From: Desulfobacter curvatus DSM 3379
Lineage (GTDB): Bacteria > Desulfobacterota > Desulfobacteria > Desulfobacterales > Desulfobacteraceae
Length of the DNA: 64,000 nucleotides
Direction of reading: 5' to 3'
Assembly: GCF_000373985.1 (NCBI RefSeq)
Contig: NZ_KB893012.1
Span: 1-64,000 of the forward strand
In this document: in pieces, positions 8,582 through 17,900 of the stretch
How the letters are laid out: every line of letters starts with the position of its first letter
Position numbering within the stretch: the stretch's first letter is position 1
Program-made: the position numbers and the translations under genes
Notes under the pieces: model-generated
The model's database searches: none
What the model was told of the DNA's origin: nothing
What the model saw: the letters and a program-made list of their open reading frames with translations, nothing else

Positions 8582-11020
8582 ATGTCTTCACAAACCATTA
8601 CACTGCCGGTTTCCGGGATGAGTTGCGTGAATTGTGCCGCGAATATCGACAAAGCATTGAACAAACTGGATGGCGTTGAGACAGCACATGTGAATTTTGC
8701 GGCGGAACAGGCCAGTATTTCGTACGATCCGGCCAGAGTTTCCGTTGCCCGGATCCACAAGGCCATTACCGATTCCGGCTATCACGTGCCTGCTGCGAAA
8801 AGAGAATTTCCTGTCTCGGGCATGAGCTGCGCCAATTGTGCCGCCAACATTGAAAAGACTTTGAATACTCAGGTCCCAGGGGTTTTGAACGCCAGTGTAA
8901 ACTTTGCTTCAGAACGTCTGTCCGTTGAATTCATCCCGTCTGAAATTTCCGTCGAAGATATCGCAGGTAAGGTCGAGAAAATAGGCTATCAGCTGATCCT
9001 TGCCGAAGACGATGACCAAGAAGACAGTGAGCAAATCGCCCGGAATGCGGAAATCAGAGACCAGACCATAAAATTTGTCATCGGGCTTATATTTGCACTG
9101 CCGTTGTTCACCTTGAGCATGCTCAGAGATTTCAGCCTTGTGGGCCAGTGGAGCCATGCGCTCTGGGTGAACTGGTTATTTCTTTTCCTGGCGACGCCGG
9201 TTCAGTTTTATACCGGCCTTGACTATTATACAGGGGCGTTCAAAAGTCTTCGGAACAAAAGCGCCAACATGGATGTCCTCATTGCGCTGGGGTCTTCGGT
9301 CGCCTATTTTTATTCCCTTGCCATTCTGGTCCTTCCGGGCCTTGGCGGGCACGTTTATTTTGAAACCTCCGCCGTTATCATTACCCTGATCAAGCTTGGA
9401 AAACTGCTTGAAGCCAGAACCAAAGGGAAAACCGGGGGCGCCATCAAAAAATTGATTGGGCTGGTACCGAAAACAGCGGTGATTCTTGATCAGGATAAGG
9501 AGAAAGAAATTCCTATTTCACAGGTCAAGGCAGATGATATCGTTATTATCCGCCCCGGCGAACGTATTCCGGTTGACGGAACCGTTATCCAGGGCAAATC
9601 CTCCGTGGATGAATCCATGCTCACCGGGGAACCCCTGCCCGTTGATAAGACCACCGGTGATGCGGTTACCGGCGGCACCATAAACGGCCAGGGGCTGATC
9701 CGGTTCAAGGCAACCCGGGTCGGCAAAGACACGGCCCTTTCGCATATTATCCGGCTGGTCCAGGAGGCCCAGGGGAGCAAGGCGCCCATCCAGGCCCTGG
9801 CCGATAAGGTCGCATCTTTTTTTGTACCGGGTGTCATTGCGATCGCCATTGTCACCTTTTTCATCTGGTGGGGCATGACAGGAGAATTTGTGCCGGCCAT
9901 GATCCGCATGGTGGCTGTGCTTGTCATTGCCTGTCCATGTGCCCTGGGACTTGCAACACCCACAGCCATTATGGCAGGGACGGGCAAAGGCGCTGAAAAC
10001 GGAATTTTGTTCAAGCGCAGCGAAGCCCTGGAAAACGCTGCCCGCCTTAAAACCATTGTACTGGACAAAACCGGAACCATTACCATGGGCAAACCGTCCG
10101 TGGTGGATATTGTTCCGTTTTTCCCGGATATCACGAAAGAATTTATCCTGGCCCATGCCGCATCCCTGGAAAAAGGGTCTGAACATCCCATTGGCCGGTC
10201 GATTTTGGAACACACTGAAAAACTGGAGATGGAACTGACGAATCCGGCCGATTTCGAGGCGGTATCCGGGTTTGGTGTTGTGGCGGATATTAATGGCACG
10301 CGTTTTAAATTCGGAAAACCCAAATGGTTTGTGCAGGACGGATATGATGTCCGGGAATCTTTGGGTATCATTTCTTCCCTCCAGGACGAAGGAAAGACCG
10401 TAATGCTTCTGGCAGACCCCAAAAATGTTTTGGGCCTTATATCCGTATCCGACACCCTGAAACCCGAATCTGCAACAGCAATTAAAGCCCTGCACAAAGA
10501 GAAACTTAAAGTTGTGATGCTGACCGGAGACAACATTCAGACCGCCAAAGCGATTTCCAGGCAGGTGAATGTGGATGAAGTGGTCGCTGAAGTCAAGCCC
10601 GAGGAAAAAGCAGAAGAGGTTGCCAAACTGCAGCAGAATAATGAACTGGTCGGAATGGTGGGGGACGGTATCAATGATGCGCCCGCTCTGGCACAGGCCG
10701 ATATCGGTATGGCCATCGGAACCGGCACGGATGTGGCCATTGAAACAGGAGATGTGATTCTTTCCAGCGGCAGTCTCGAAGGGATCCCCCGGGCCATAAA
10801 GATCAGCAGAAAAACCCTTGGAACGATTCGGCAGAATCTCTTTCTGGCCTTTGCCTACAACACCATATTGATTCCGGTGGCGGCCGGGGTTCTGGCTCCC
10901 TTTGACATGTTCCCGGAATTTTTAAGACAGCTGCATCCTATTCTGGCGGCTCTGGCTATGGCAGCCAGCAGCATATCTGTTGTCACCAACAGCTTGAGGC
11001 TGTATAATGCAAAAATATGA
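8582..11020 (+). CDS. copA: Copper-exporting P1B-type ATPase CopA
   Basis: Inner-membrane pump that exports Cu(I) using ATP. The 812-aa protein starts with two heavy-metal-associated domains (GMSCVNC, Cys15/Cys18, and GMSCANC near residue 82). It continues with paired membrane helices, the actuator loop (LTGEP), the ion-binding CPC motif in ACPCALGLATP near residue 450, the phosphorylated aspartate in DKTGTIT near residue 495, and the hinge motif GDGINDAP. All catalytic residues are present. The start is preceded by GGGAG. It has its own terminator (11032-11070) and lies between a metal-binding periplasmic protein and a decayed copper oxidase, consistent with a copper-resistance locus. Confidence 0.95.
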   Translation: MSSQTITLPVSGMSCVNCAANIDKALNKLDGVETAHVNFAAEQASISYDPARVSVARIHKAITDSGYHVPAAKREFPVSGMSCANCAANIEKTLNTQVPGVLNASVNFASERLSVEFIPSEISVEDIAGKVEKIGYQLILAEDDDQEDSEQIARNAEIRDQTIKFVIGLIFALPLFTLSMLRDFSLVGQWSHALWVNWLFLFLATPVQFYTGLDYYTGAFKSLRNKSANMDVLIALGSSVAYFYSLAILVLPGLGGHVYFETSAVIITLIKLGKLLEARTKGKTGGAIKKLIGLVPKTAVILDQDKEKEIPISQVKADDIVIIRPGERIPVDGTVIQGKSSVDESMLTGEPLPVDKTTGDAVTGGTINGQGLIRFKATRVGKDTALSHIIRLVQEAQGSKAPIQALADKVASFFVPGVIAIAIVTFFIWWGMTGEFVPAMIRMVAVLVIACPCALGLATPTAIMAGTGKGAENGILFKRSEALENAARLKTIVLDKTGTITMGKPSVVDIVPFFPDITKEFILAHAASLEKGSEHPIGRSILEHTEKLEMELTNPADFEAVSGFGVVADINGTRFKFGKPKWFVQDGYDVRESLGIISSLQDEGKTVMLLADPKNVLGLISVSDTLKPESATAIKALHKEKLKVVMLTGDNIQTAKAISRQVNVDEVVAEVKPEEKAEEVAKLQQNNELVGMVGDGINDAPALAQADIGMAIGTGTDVAIETGDVILSSGSLEGIPRAIKISRKTLGTIRQNLFLAFAYNTILIPVAAGVLAPFDMFPEFLRQLHPILAALAMAASSISVVTNSLRLYNAKI

Positions 11021-11031
11021 TAATGTGTTGC

Positions 11032-11070
11032 AGCCGGAGAAACGCGTAATGTTTTTCTCCGGCTTTTTTT
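11032..11070 (+). terminator. Rho-independent terminator after copA
   Basis: AGCCGGAGAAA (11032-11042) and TTTCTCCGGCT (11054-11064) form an 11-bp stem followed by a T run. Confidence 0.9.
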
Positions 11071-11222
11071 CCTGGCTAAAAATTATCCATTCGGGTGATT
11101 CATTATTAGTCAGTATAATCTGACGAAAGCCTACTAACTCCCAATAATTAAACCGTAACGCTTTGTATTTATTGGTGTAATATCGAACTGCTTAGCGCCC
11201 ACGGCACATATCCTGCTTTTTA

Positions 11223-11425
11223 ATGCATAGAGAGCCCCTTAATACAAATGGTAATTTTTTGGGCGCGGCCATACGTGTTAAAAACGGGCAGCGATTCAGG
11301 ATTGGGGTAAACAACACACTGAATCAGACCACCACGCTGCATTGGCATGGTCTACCTTCCGGCCGAATGGGACGGCGGCCCGAGGCAGCCTATCCCTGCC
11401 GAAGGATATAGGGTAAACGTGTTGG
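11223..11425 (+). pseudogene. Multicopper oxidase (CueO-like) remnant with frameshift
   Basis: The first ~43 codons read like the first cupredoxin domain of a multicopper oxidase: NGNFLGAAIRVKNG, then TTTLHWHG, whose HWH supplies copper ligands. After HWHG the matching sequence continues in another frame (VYLPAEWDGGP, then PIPAEGYRVNV), so there is a frameshift near 11352. The match ends near 11425, so only about 65 of some 450 residues remain. It is a dead gene next to copA, which suggests that an aerobic-type cuprous oxidase was once present and has been lost. Confidence 0.65.
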
Positions 11426-11481
11426 CATTGGTCTGGTTAGCAGGAAGAAGCATCTGCCTATGGCGATCCATACAACGACAC

Positions 11482-11503
11482 AAGGCCGGCAAAAGCCGGC
11501 CTT
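11482..11503. terminator. GC-rich hairpin
   Basis: AAGGCCGGC and GCCGGCCTT form a perfect 9-bp stem with an AAAA loop, just past the oxidase remnant. It lacks a T run, so it may be the old terminator of the lost gene or a stability element. Between 11504 and 11698 I see nothing clear. Confidence 0.4.
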
Positions 11504-11698
11504 TGGGAACATGAACTGCCTAAAAACAATCCAGCCCGGTGACTCGATATCAGCCGGATTCTATTTTGATTTTATTGATGAAAGATGTAAAAATATCAAC
11601 ATTAACTTCAGTCCAAAAAAATGTTGAAGTTTTTATATCGTAGTCGCAGGAAAGAAGGGTATTCGTCTAAATCGGCAACCTAAACCTAAGAAGACGTT

Positions 11699-13444
11699 AT
11701 GAATAAATTTAAACTCACAACTGAGATTCCACCTCTGATACTCATTGGAACAATCATTGTTCTTTTTCCGATTTTTACATTTATGACGATTGATCGGATC
11801 AATAGACAAAAAAACCAGAATATTCGGCTGTTGTTTGAAAAAAGCACGGCATTAATCAGAGCATTTGAGGCAGGGACCTACACCGGCATGATGAATATGC
11901 AATGGTCCACCGTCGCAATGGAAAACCTGCTGTCGGAAACTGCCACTCTGCCTGATATTGTATACCTGTTTATTGTCGATCAAGACGGGAAAATACTGGT
12001 CCACAGTCAGAAAGAAAAAATTGGAGGCAATTATGGCCGGGATTTGGATCTTAAAGCCGTAATCGCTGAAAATAAAACCGGATGGCGTATTATTGAAGAT
12101 CAAAAAAAGCATAAGGTATTTGAAGTGCATAAAAAATTTTCTCCAATAAACACCGGCAGATTAAAAGGTTCAAATCCAATGATGTCAATGCATGGAAGAA
12201 TGCATGGCAATATGTTCAAACACATTGATTCATATGAGGATACCATAATATTTGTCGGTCTTGATATGGCGTTGATTTCAAGTGCAGATAGAAATGACAC
12301 CCAGCATGCCATAATGATGGGCGTTATCTTGGCATTAATCGGACTGACCGGATTTTTATTGGTGTTTATCGTTCAACGATATGGCCAGACCAGATCAACG
12401 CTTTCACGTATACAAATTTTCTCTGACAACCTTGTAGAAAATATGCCCATAGGGTTGGTTGCAGCCGATCATAACAACCAGGTTATTTCAATCAATCCCA
12501 CCGCATTCACAATTTTGAATATTCCAACGGATATAAATACAAAGCGTATTGGGGCATTGCTCCCCAATGAAGTAAAAAATTTGTTAGAGACGGTCCCTGG
12601 TAAAAAAAGTTTGATTGAAAAAGAAGTCACGCTCAAAAAAGACGGCAACCCGGAAATTACGCTGGACGCACTTGTCAGTCCGTTATTTGACAAGGAGGGG
12701 AACTCTCTGGGCACACTCCTGATCCTGAGAGACAAAACAGAACTTCACCGGCTGAGAACTGAAATGGAGCAAAATAAGCGGTTGGCAGCAATCGGTCGAC
12801 TGGCCGCCGGCGTGGCACATGAAATACGGAATCCATTAAGTTCATTAAAGGGGTATGCGACCTTTTTTAAAGAAATTTTTGATCGTGACTCTGAAAATTT
12901 TACGATAGCCGATACAATGACCAAAGAGGTAGACAGGCTTAATCGCGTTGTCGGCGAACTCGTTGAGCTTGCCAAACCCATTGCCGTTTCAGGAAATCCT
13001 GTTGATTTGGAGGCGCTTATTTCAGAATGCCTGCAGTTGATTGCATATGAACCTAATGCAGAACACATTGAGATAAAAACAGACATCGAACCCGGTTTGC
13101 CCCGGATCCATGCAGACGGAGACCGGCTGAAACAGGTGTTGCTGAACCTTTGTCTCAATGCTTTACAGGCAATGGAAAACTCAGGGATATTGACGCTAAA
13201 AATGTATAATGATGATTCTGATGAAAATATTGTCATTGAAGTCTCTGATACGGGATGCGGAATAAACCAGGAAGATCTTTCTGATATATTTGAACCTTAT
13301 TTTACGACAAAATTATCGGGTACAGGCCTTGGGTTGGCCATCGTGCATAATATTGTAAAAGCGCATAAGGGTCGGATAGAGACGGTGAGCAATCCGGGTA
13401 GCGGCACTGTGTTTAAAATTTTTCTACCTAAGAGGATAGCCTGA
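11699..13444 (+). CDS. Sensor histidine kinase, ZraS-like
   Basis: Membrane-bound sensor kinase of 581 aa. Two transmembrane helices (about residues 12-30 and 202-225) enclose a periplasmic sensor of ~170 residues containing a Met/His-rich stretch (SMHGRMHGN) that could bind metal. A cytoplasmic PAS domain follows (about 240-350), then the HisKA domain with the phosphorylated His in VAHEIRNPLSSLKGY and an HATPase domain with TGCGIN and GTGLGLAI. The layout matches ZraS of the zinc/lead-responsive ZraSR system. The cognate regulator starts two bases after its stop. Its presumed target is the ZraP-like gene at 7919. Whether it senses copper rather than zinc cannot be told from sequence; copA proximity favours copper. 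Confidence 0.8.
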   Translation: MNKFKLTTEIPPLILIGTIIVLFPIFTFMTIDRINRQKNQNIRLLFEKSTALIRAFEAGTYTGMMNMQWSTVAMENLLSETATLPDIVYLFIVDQDGKILVHSQKEKIGGNYGRDLDLKAVIAENKTGWRIIEDQKKHKVFEVHKKFSPINTGRLKGSNPMMSMHGRMHGNMFKHIDSYEDTIIFVGLDMALISSADRNDTQHAIMMGVILALIGLTGFLLVFIVQRYGQTRSTLSRIQIFSDNLVENMPIGLVAADHNNQVISINPTAFTILNIPTDINTKRIGALLPNEVKNLLETVPGKKSLIEKEVTLKKDGNPEITLDALVSPLFDKEGNSLGTLLILRDKTELHRLRTEMEQNKRLAAIGRLAAGVAHEIRNPLSSLKGYATFFKEIFDRDSENFTIADTMTKEVDRLNRVVGELVELAKPIAVSGNPVDLEALISECLQLIAYEPNAEHIEIKTDIEPGLPRIHADGDRLKQVLLNLCLNALQAMENSGILTLKMYNDDSDENIVIEVSDTGCGINQEDLSDIFEPYFTTKLSGTGLGLAIVHNIVKAHKGRIETVSNPGSGTVFKIFLPKRIA

Positions 13445-13446
13445 GT

Positions 13447-14823
13447 ATGATGAAAAATAAAAGTACAATTTTGGTTGTTGATGATGATCGGACACATCGT
13501 GATATGCTCAAGACGTTATTGACAAAATGGGGGTATTTCATTGAGGAGGCAGATGACGGACAAGTTGCCATAGATATGGTCGAAACAAAACCCTACGACC
13601 TTATTCTCATGGACATTAAGATGATAAAAGTATCCGGACTTGTTGCCCTGTCTGAAATAAAAAAAATCAATCCAGCCATACCTGTAATCATCATGACGGC
13701 TTTTTCTTCTGTTCAGACAGCGGTTGATGCGTTAAAAAAAGGCGCTTACGATTATCTGACCAAGCCGTTTGATTTTGATAAACTGAAACTGACAATTCAA
13801 CGCGCTCTTGAACATACCCAGCTGAAAAAAGAAAACATACAGCTAAAGGAAAGCCTTGGAAAAAATTTTGACTGCAGCAATATAATCGGTAAGCATGAAT
13901 CCATGCAGAAACTGATTCAGACCATCTCCCAGGTGGCCCGGACCGATGCCACTGTGTTGATAAATGGTGAATCCGGCACTGGGAAAGAACTTATTGCCGG
14001 GGCGATCCATTACAACAGCCATAGAAAAGAAGGACCTTTTATCAAAATCAATTGCGCGGCCATTACCGAGACACTATTGGAATCAGAGTTGTTCGGCCAT
14101 GAAAAGGGCGCTTTTACCGGTGCGACCCGCCGTAAAGAGGGAAAATTTCAACTGGCAAATAACGGAAGTATTTTTTTAGATGAAATCAGCGAAACATCTA
14201 TGTCCATGCAGGTAAAACTGCTTCGGGCACTGCAGGAAAGGGAAATTACTCCGGTGGGCGGAGAGAAGCCGATCAAGGTTGACACAAGGATCATTGCCGC
14301 GACCAATAAGAATCTTGTTAATTTGATCGCCAGTGAAGATTTTAGAGAGGATCTGTATTACCGCTTGAATGTCATTAATCTCAGGGTTCCCCCTTTAAGG
14401 GAAAGAACGGGTGATATACAGCTTCTGGCACAACATTTTTTAAAAGTTTATTGTGAAAAAAATAACCGCTCAATTAAAGGATTCACACCGGATGGCATAA
14501 ATAAATTGATGCATTACAGCTGGCCTGGAAATGTCCGGGAGCTGATGAATACGATTGAAAGAAGTGTGATTCTTTCAGCACAGGATTATCTGGGGGGCGA
14601 TGAGATTCAAATCGAAGACAAACAAGTTGACGCTTTGGGAACGACAGATAAAGGGGAGGGGATGATCGAATTGGGAAATAAGCCTCTGCATGAGATCGAA
14701 AAGATCGCTATATTAAACATGCTGGATAGAACTGAAAATAATAAAAGCGAAACAGCCAGACGTTTAGGTATCGCCAGAAGAACCCTTCATCTTAAACTTA
14801 AAGAATACGGCGTCATGGATTAA
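13447..14823 (+). CDS. Sigma-54 response regulator, ZraR-like
   Basis: NtrC-family activator of 458 aa: receiver domain (1-120) with the phospho-acceptor Asp in LILMDIKM; AAA+ domain (about 143-370) with Walker A GESGTGKE, the sigma-54 contact motif GAFTGA and Walker B LDEI; and a C-terminal Fis-type helix-turn-helix (ETARRLGIARRTLHLKLK). It is fully equipped to activate sigma-54 RNA polymerase. It forms an operon with the kinase at 11699. A sigma-54 promoter with an upstream dyad precedes the ZraP-like gene at 7919, which is its likely target. No convincing sigma-54 site is visible in front of the kinase gene itself. Confidence 0.88.
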   Translation: MMKNKSTILVVDDDRTHRDMLKTLLTKWGYFIEEADDGQVAIDMVETKPYDLILMDIKMIKVSGLVALSEIKKINPAIPVIIMTAFSSVQTAVDALKKGAYDYLTKPFDFDKLKLTIQRALEHTQLKKENIQLKESLGKNFDCSNIIGKHESMQKLIQTISQVARTDATVLINGESGTGKELIAGAIHYNSHRKEGPFIKINCAAITETLLESELFGHEKGAFTGATRRKEGKFQLANNGSIFLDEISETSMSMQVKLLRALQEREITPVGGEKPIKVDTRIIAATNKNLVNLIASEDFREDLYYRLNVINLRVPPLRERTGDIQLLAQHFLKVYCEKNNRSIKGFTPDGINKLMHYSWPGNVRELMNTIERSVILSAQDYLGGDEIQIEDKQVDALGTTDKGEGMIELGNKPLHEIEKIAILNMLDRTENNKSETARRLGIARRTLHLKLKEYGVMD

Positions 14824-14935
14824 TGGAAAGATACAATTCAAGTTCTATGAATTAATAAGTGGTTTTTTTGAACTTAGCATCCCTGTGCAAAAGTCAGCTT
14901 TTTCGTCTTTTATCATCTAATGGGAGATTGTAATT

Positions 14936-17900
14936 ATGCCAAATAGCTCTTCAATATCAGATACAGAAAAATTATTAGCCGAATACAAACGTATTGAAAA
15001 AGAGCAATTAATGATTCTGGATGCACTTCAGTCTGTGAATGAGATCGACGATTTGGATGAGTTGATTTATGCCATTCTAACTTGGATGAAAAAATGGTCC
15101 GGATGTGAAGCTGTTGGAATCAGGCTTCAAGAAGGCGATGATTTTCCTTATTATATCACATCCGGTTTCCCGGAGCAGTTCGTTAAACTTGAAAAGCACC
15201 TGTGCTCCTACGATAAAGACGGATCTTTAATGAGAGACGATGACGGTAATCCCATGATCGAGTGCATGTGCGGAAATGTTATACGTGGGAGATTTGATCC
15301 ATCCAAAAATTTTTTCACGTCTGATGGCAGTTTCTGGAGCAATTGTACAACCAAATTACTGTCCGAAACTACGGACGCGGACCGTCAGGCCCGCACCCGC
15401 AATCGGTGCAACGGCTTCGGGTACGAATCAGTGGCTTTAATCCCGCTACGTACAGCTGGAGAAACCTTTGGTCTGATGCAGTTCAATGATCACGGGGAAG
15501 GAAAGTTTTCTGCCGGAAATATTGCCACATATCGACGTGTCGCCGACCATGTGGCGTCTTCTTTGGCAAAACTAAAAGCTGTGGCATCCCTTAAAAAGAG
15601 TGAAGAACAATTGAAGGCGATTGTGGAGAACACTCAGGATGCCATAGGCGTTTCCCAAAACAGCCATCATCTTTTTGTAAATACAGCGTATGTAAATTTA
15701 TTCGGTTACAGGCAACCGGAAGAACTGATTAGGAAACCAATCCTTGAACTCATCGGGGAACAGGAGAGAGACAGGGTTAAAGACTTTATGATTGCAAGAG
15801 AAAACGGGGGGCATGTCAATAATTGTTATCAGACAAAGGGACTGAAACAGGACGGGACCGAGTTTGATATGGAGGTGACCGTATCCCGTTATGGTGCCGC
15901 TAATGATCGGAAAAACCTGGTCATTCTCCGGGATATCACGGAACGTATTAAGACCGAAGAAAAAATGCGTCGGCAGAAATATTTTTTAGAAAAAGCACAA
16001 GAGATTGGAAAAATCGGAACTTGGGAATTGGATATCGAGAGCAATACCCTTGTGTGGACCGATGAAAACTATAAAATTTTTGGTGTTCCGAGAGAAACAG
16101 ATTTGACCTATGAACGGTTTTTGGATTGTATCCATCCCGATGATTTGGAATATGTGGACAATGCTTGGAGGGCCGCCGTCTCCGGCAAGCCTTACGATAT
16201 TGAACATCGCATAAACGCCAATGGAACCGTCAAGTGGGTACGGGAAAAAGCAAAGCTTGAATTTGACAGTAAGGGAAAATGTATCCGCGGTATCGGTGTG
16301 ACCCAGGATATTACACAAAAGAAACAGAAAGAAAAAATTCAATCGGTGAAACTCCGTCTGGCTGACTATGCATCTTCCCACACTTCACGGGAACTGCTTC
16401 AAAAATTTCTGGATGAAGCAGAATCTTTGGCAGAAAGTGAAATCGGTTTTTATCACTTGATTGATGAGAATCAAAAAACATTAAGTCTACAGGCATGGTC
16501 CACCAATACACTCAAAAATATGTGTACGGAATATGTGAAGGAGGAACATTATCCGATCGCAGAGGCGGGGGTATGGGGGGACAGTTTCAGAAAGCGGAAA
16601 CCACTTGTTTATAACGACTATCAAACGCTGCCCCATAAAGCGGGACTGCCGGAGGGGCATGCACCGGTCATTCGCCTTTTGACTGTTCCGGTTTTAAGGG
16701 GGGGAAATGTAGTCGCCATACTGGGGGTGGGAAACAAGAGAACGAATTATACCGGACAGGACATTGAAATTGTAAAGGAAGTGGCTGACATATCCTGGGA
16801 AGCCATTAGCTTAAAAAAATCGAATGAGACGCTACAGGAGAGCGAACAACGATTTCGCACACTGTTTGAACAAGCCCCTATCGGAATTGATTTGGTTTCC
16901 CCAGAGGGAATACCCACCCATGTCAACAAGGCTCTGGTTGATCTGTTGGGGTATTCAGAAGATGAATTATGTGCAAATCAGTTCATAACCTGGACCCACC
17001 CGGAGGATATTAATAACAGCCTTGAATCGGTTCGTCAGGTGAGAGAGGGGCACACAGATCATGTGACTGTAGAGAAACGGTATCTGAATAAAAAAGGAGG
17101 TACCATCTGGGCGCGTACAGAGGTTGCCGGGGTGCGAAAACCGTCCGGAGAGCTCGATTACTTTATTGCAATGGTCCAGGACATAACGAAACGGAAATTT
17201 ACCGAAAACGCACTAAAAGTTAGCGAAGAACGGTTTAAATTTTTATCGGAAGCTACCGTTGAAGGCATTTATATACACGATAACGGTGTGGTTCTTGATG
17301 CCAACGAGTCATTTGCAAAAATACTCGGTTATGATTCAGCTAATGAAATCATCGGTGCCCAGATAATGGCTAAACATCTTACCTCCGAGAGTTTGAAAAA
17401 GGCACAAACATATATCGCTTCCGACTATGAGGGCGCATATGAAGTAGTTGGGATTAAATGTAACGGAACCCGGTTTCCTGTTGAATTTATATCGAGAAAC
17501 ATAGAGTACAGAGGCAAACTGGCCAGAGTCGTTGCGGTAAGAGATATAACAGAGCATAAAGCTGCTGAAAAACTATTAACTTGGAATGTTAAAAGGAACG
17601 AAATCCTGTCCGAGACAGCGGCTCGCCTTCTTCAGAGCGGTAACCCGAAAAGTCTGATCAATGATTTGTGCAAAACAGTGATGGCATTTCTTGATTGTCA
17701 GGTCTTTTTTAATTTTATGGAAGATCCCGATGCAGGTAAGCTTCACTTAAATGCATGTGCCGGTATTTCTGACGAAAAACGTTCCGAAATTGAGTGGATC
17801 GAGCACGGTACTACTGTGTGCGGGACTGTTGCTCAAACCGGCCGGTGCATGATCTGTGAGAACATTTCAAATAGTTCTGATCCGGTGACTGCATTGATCA

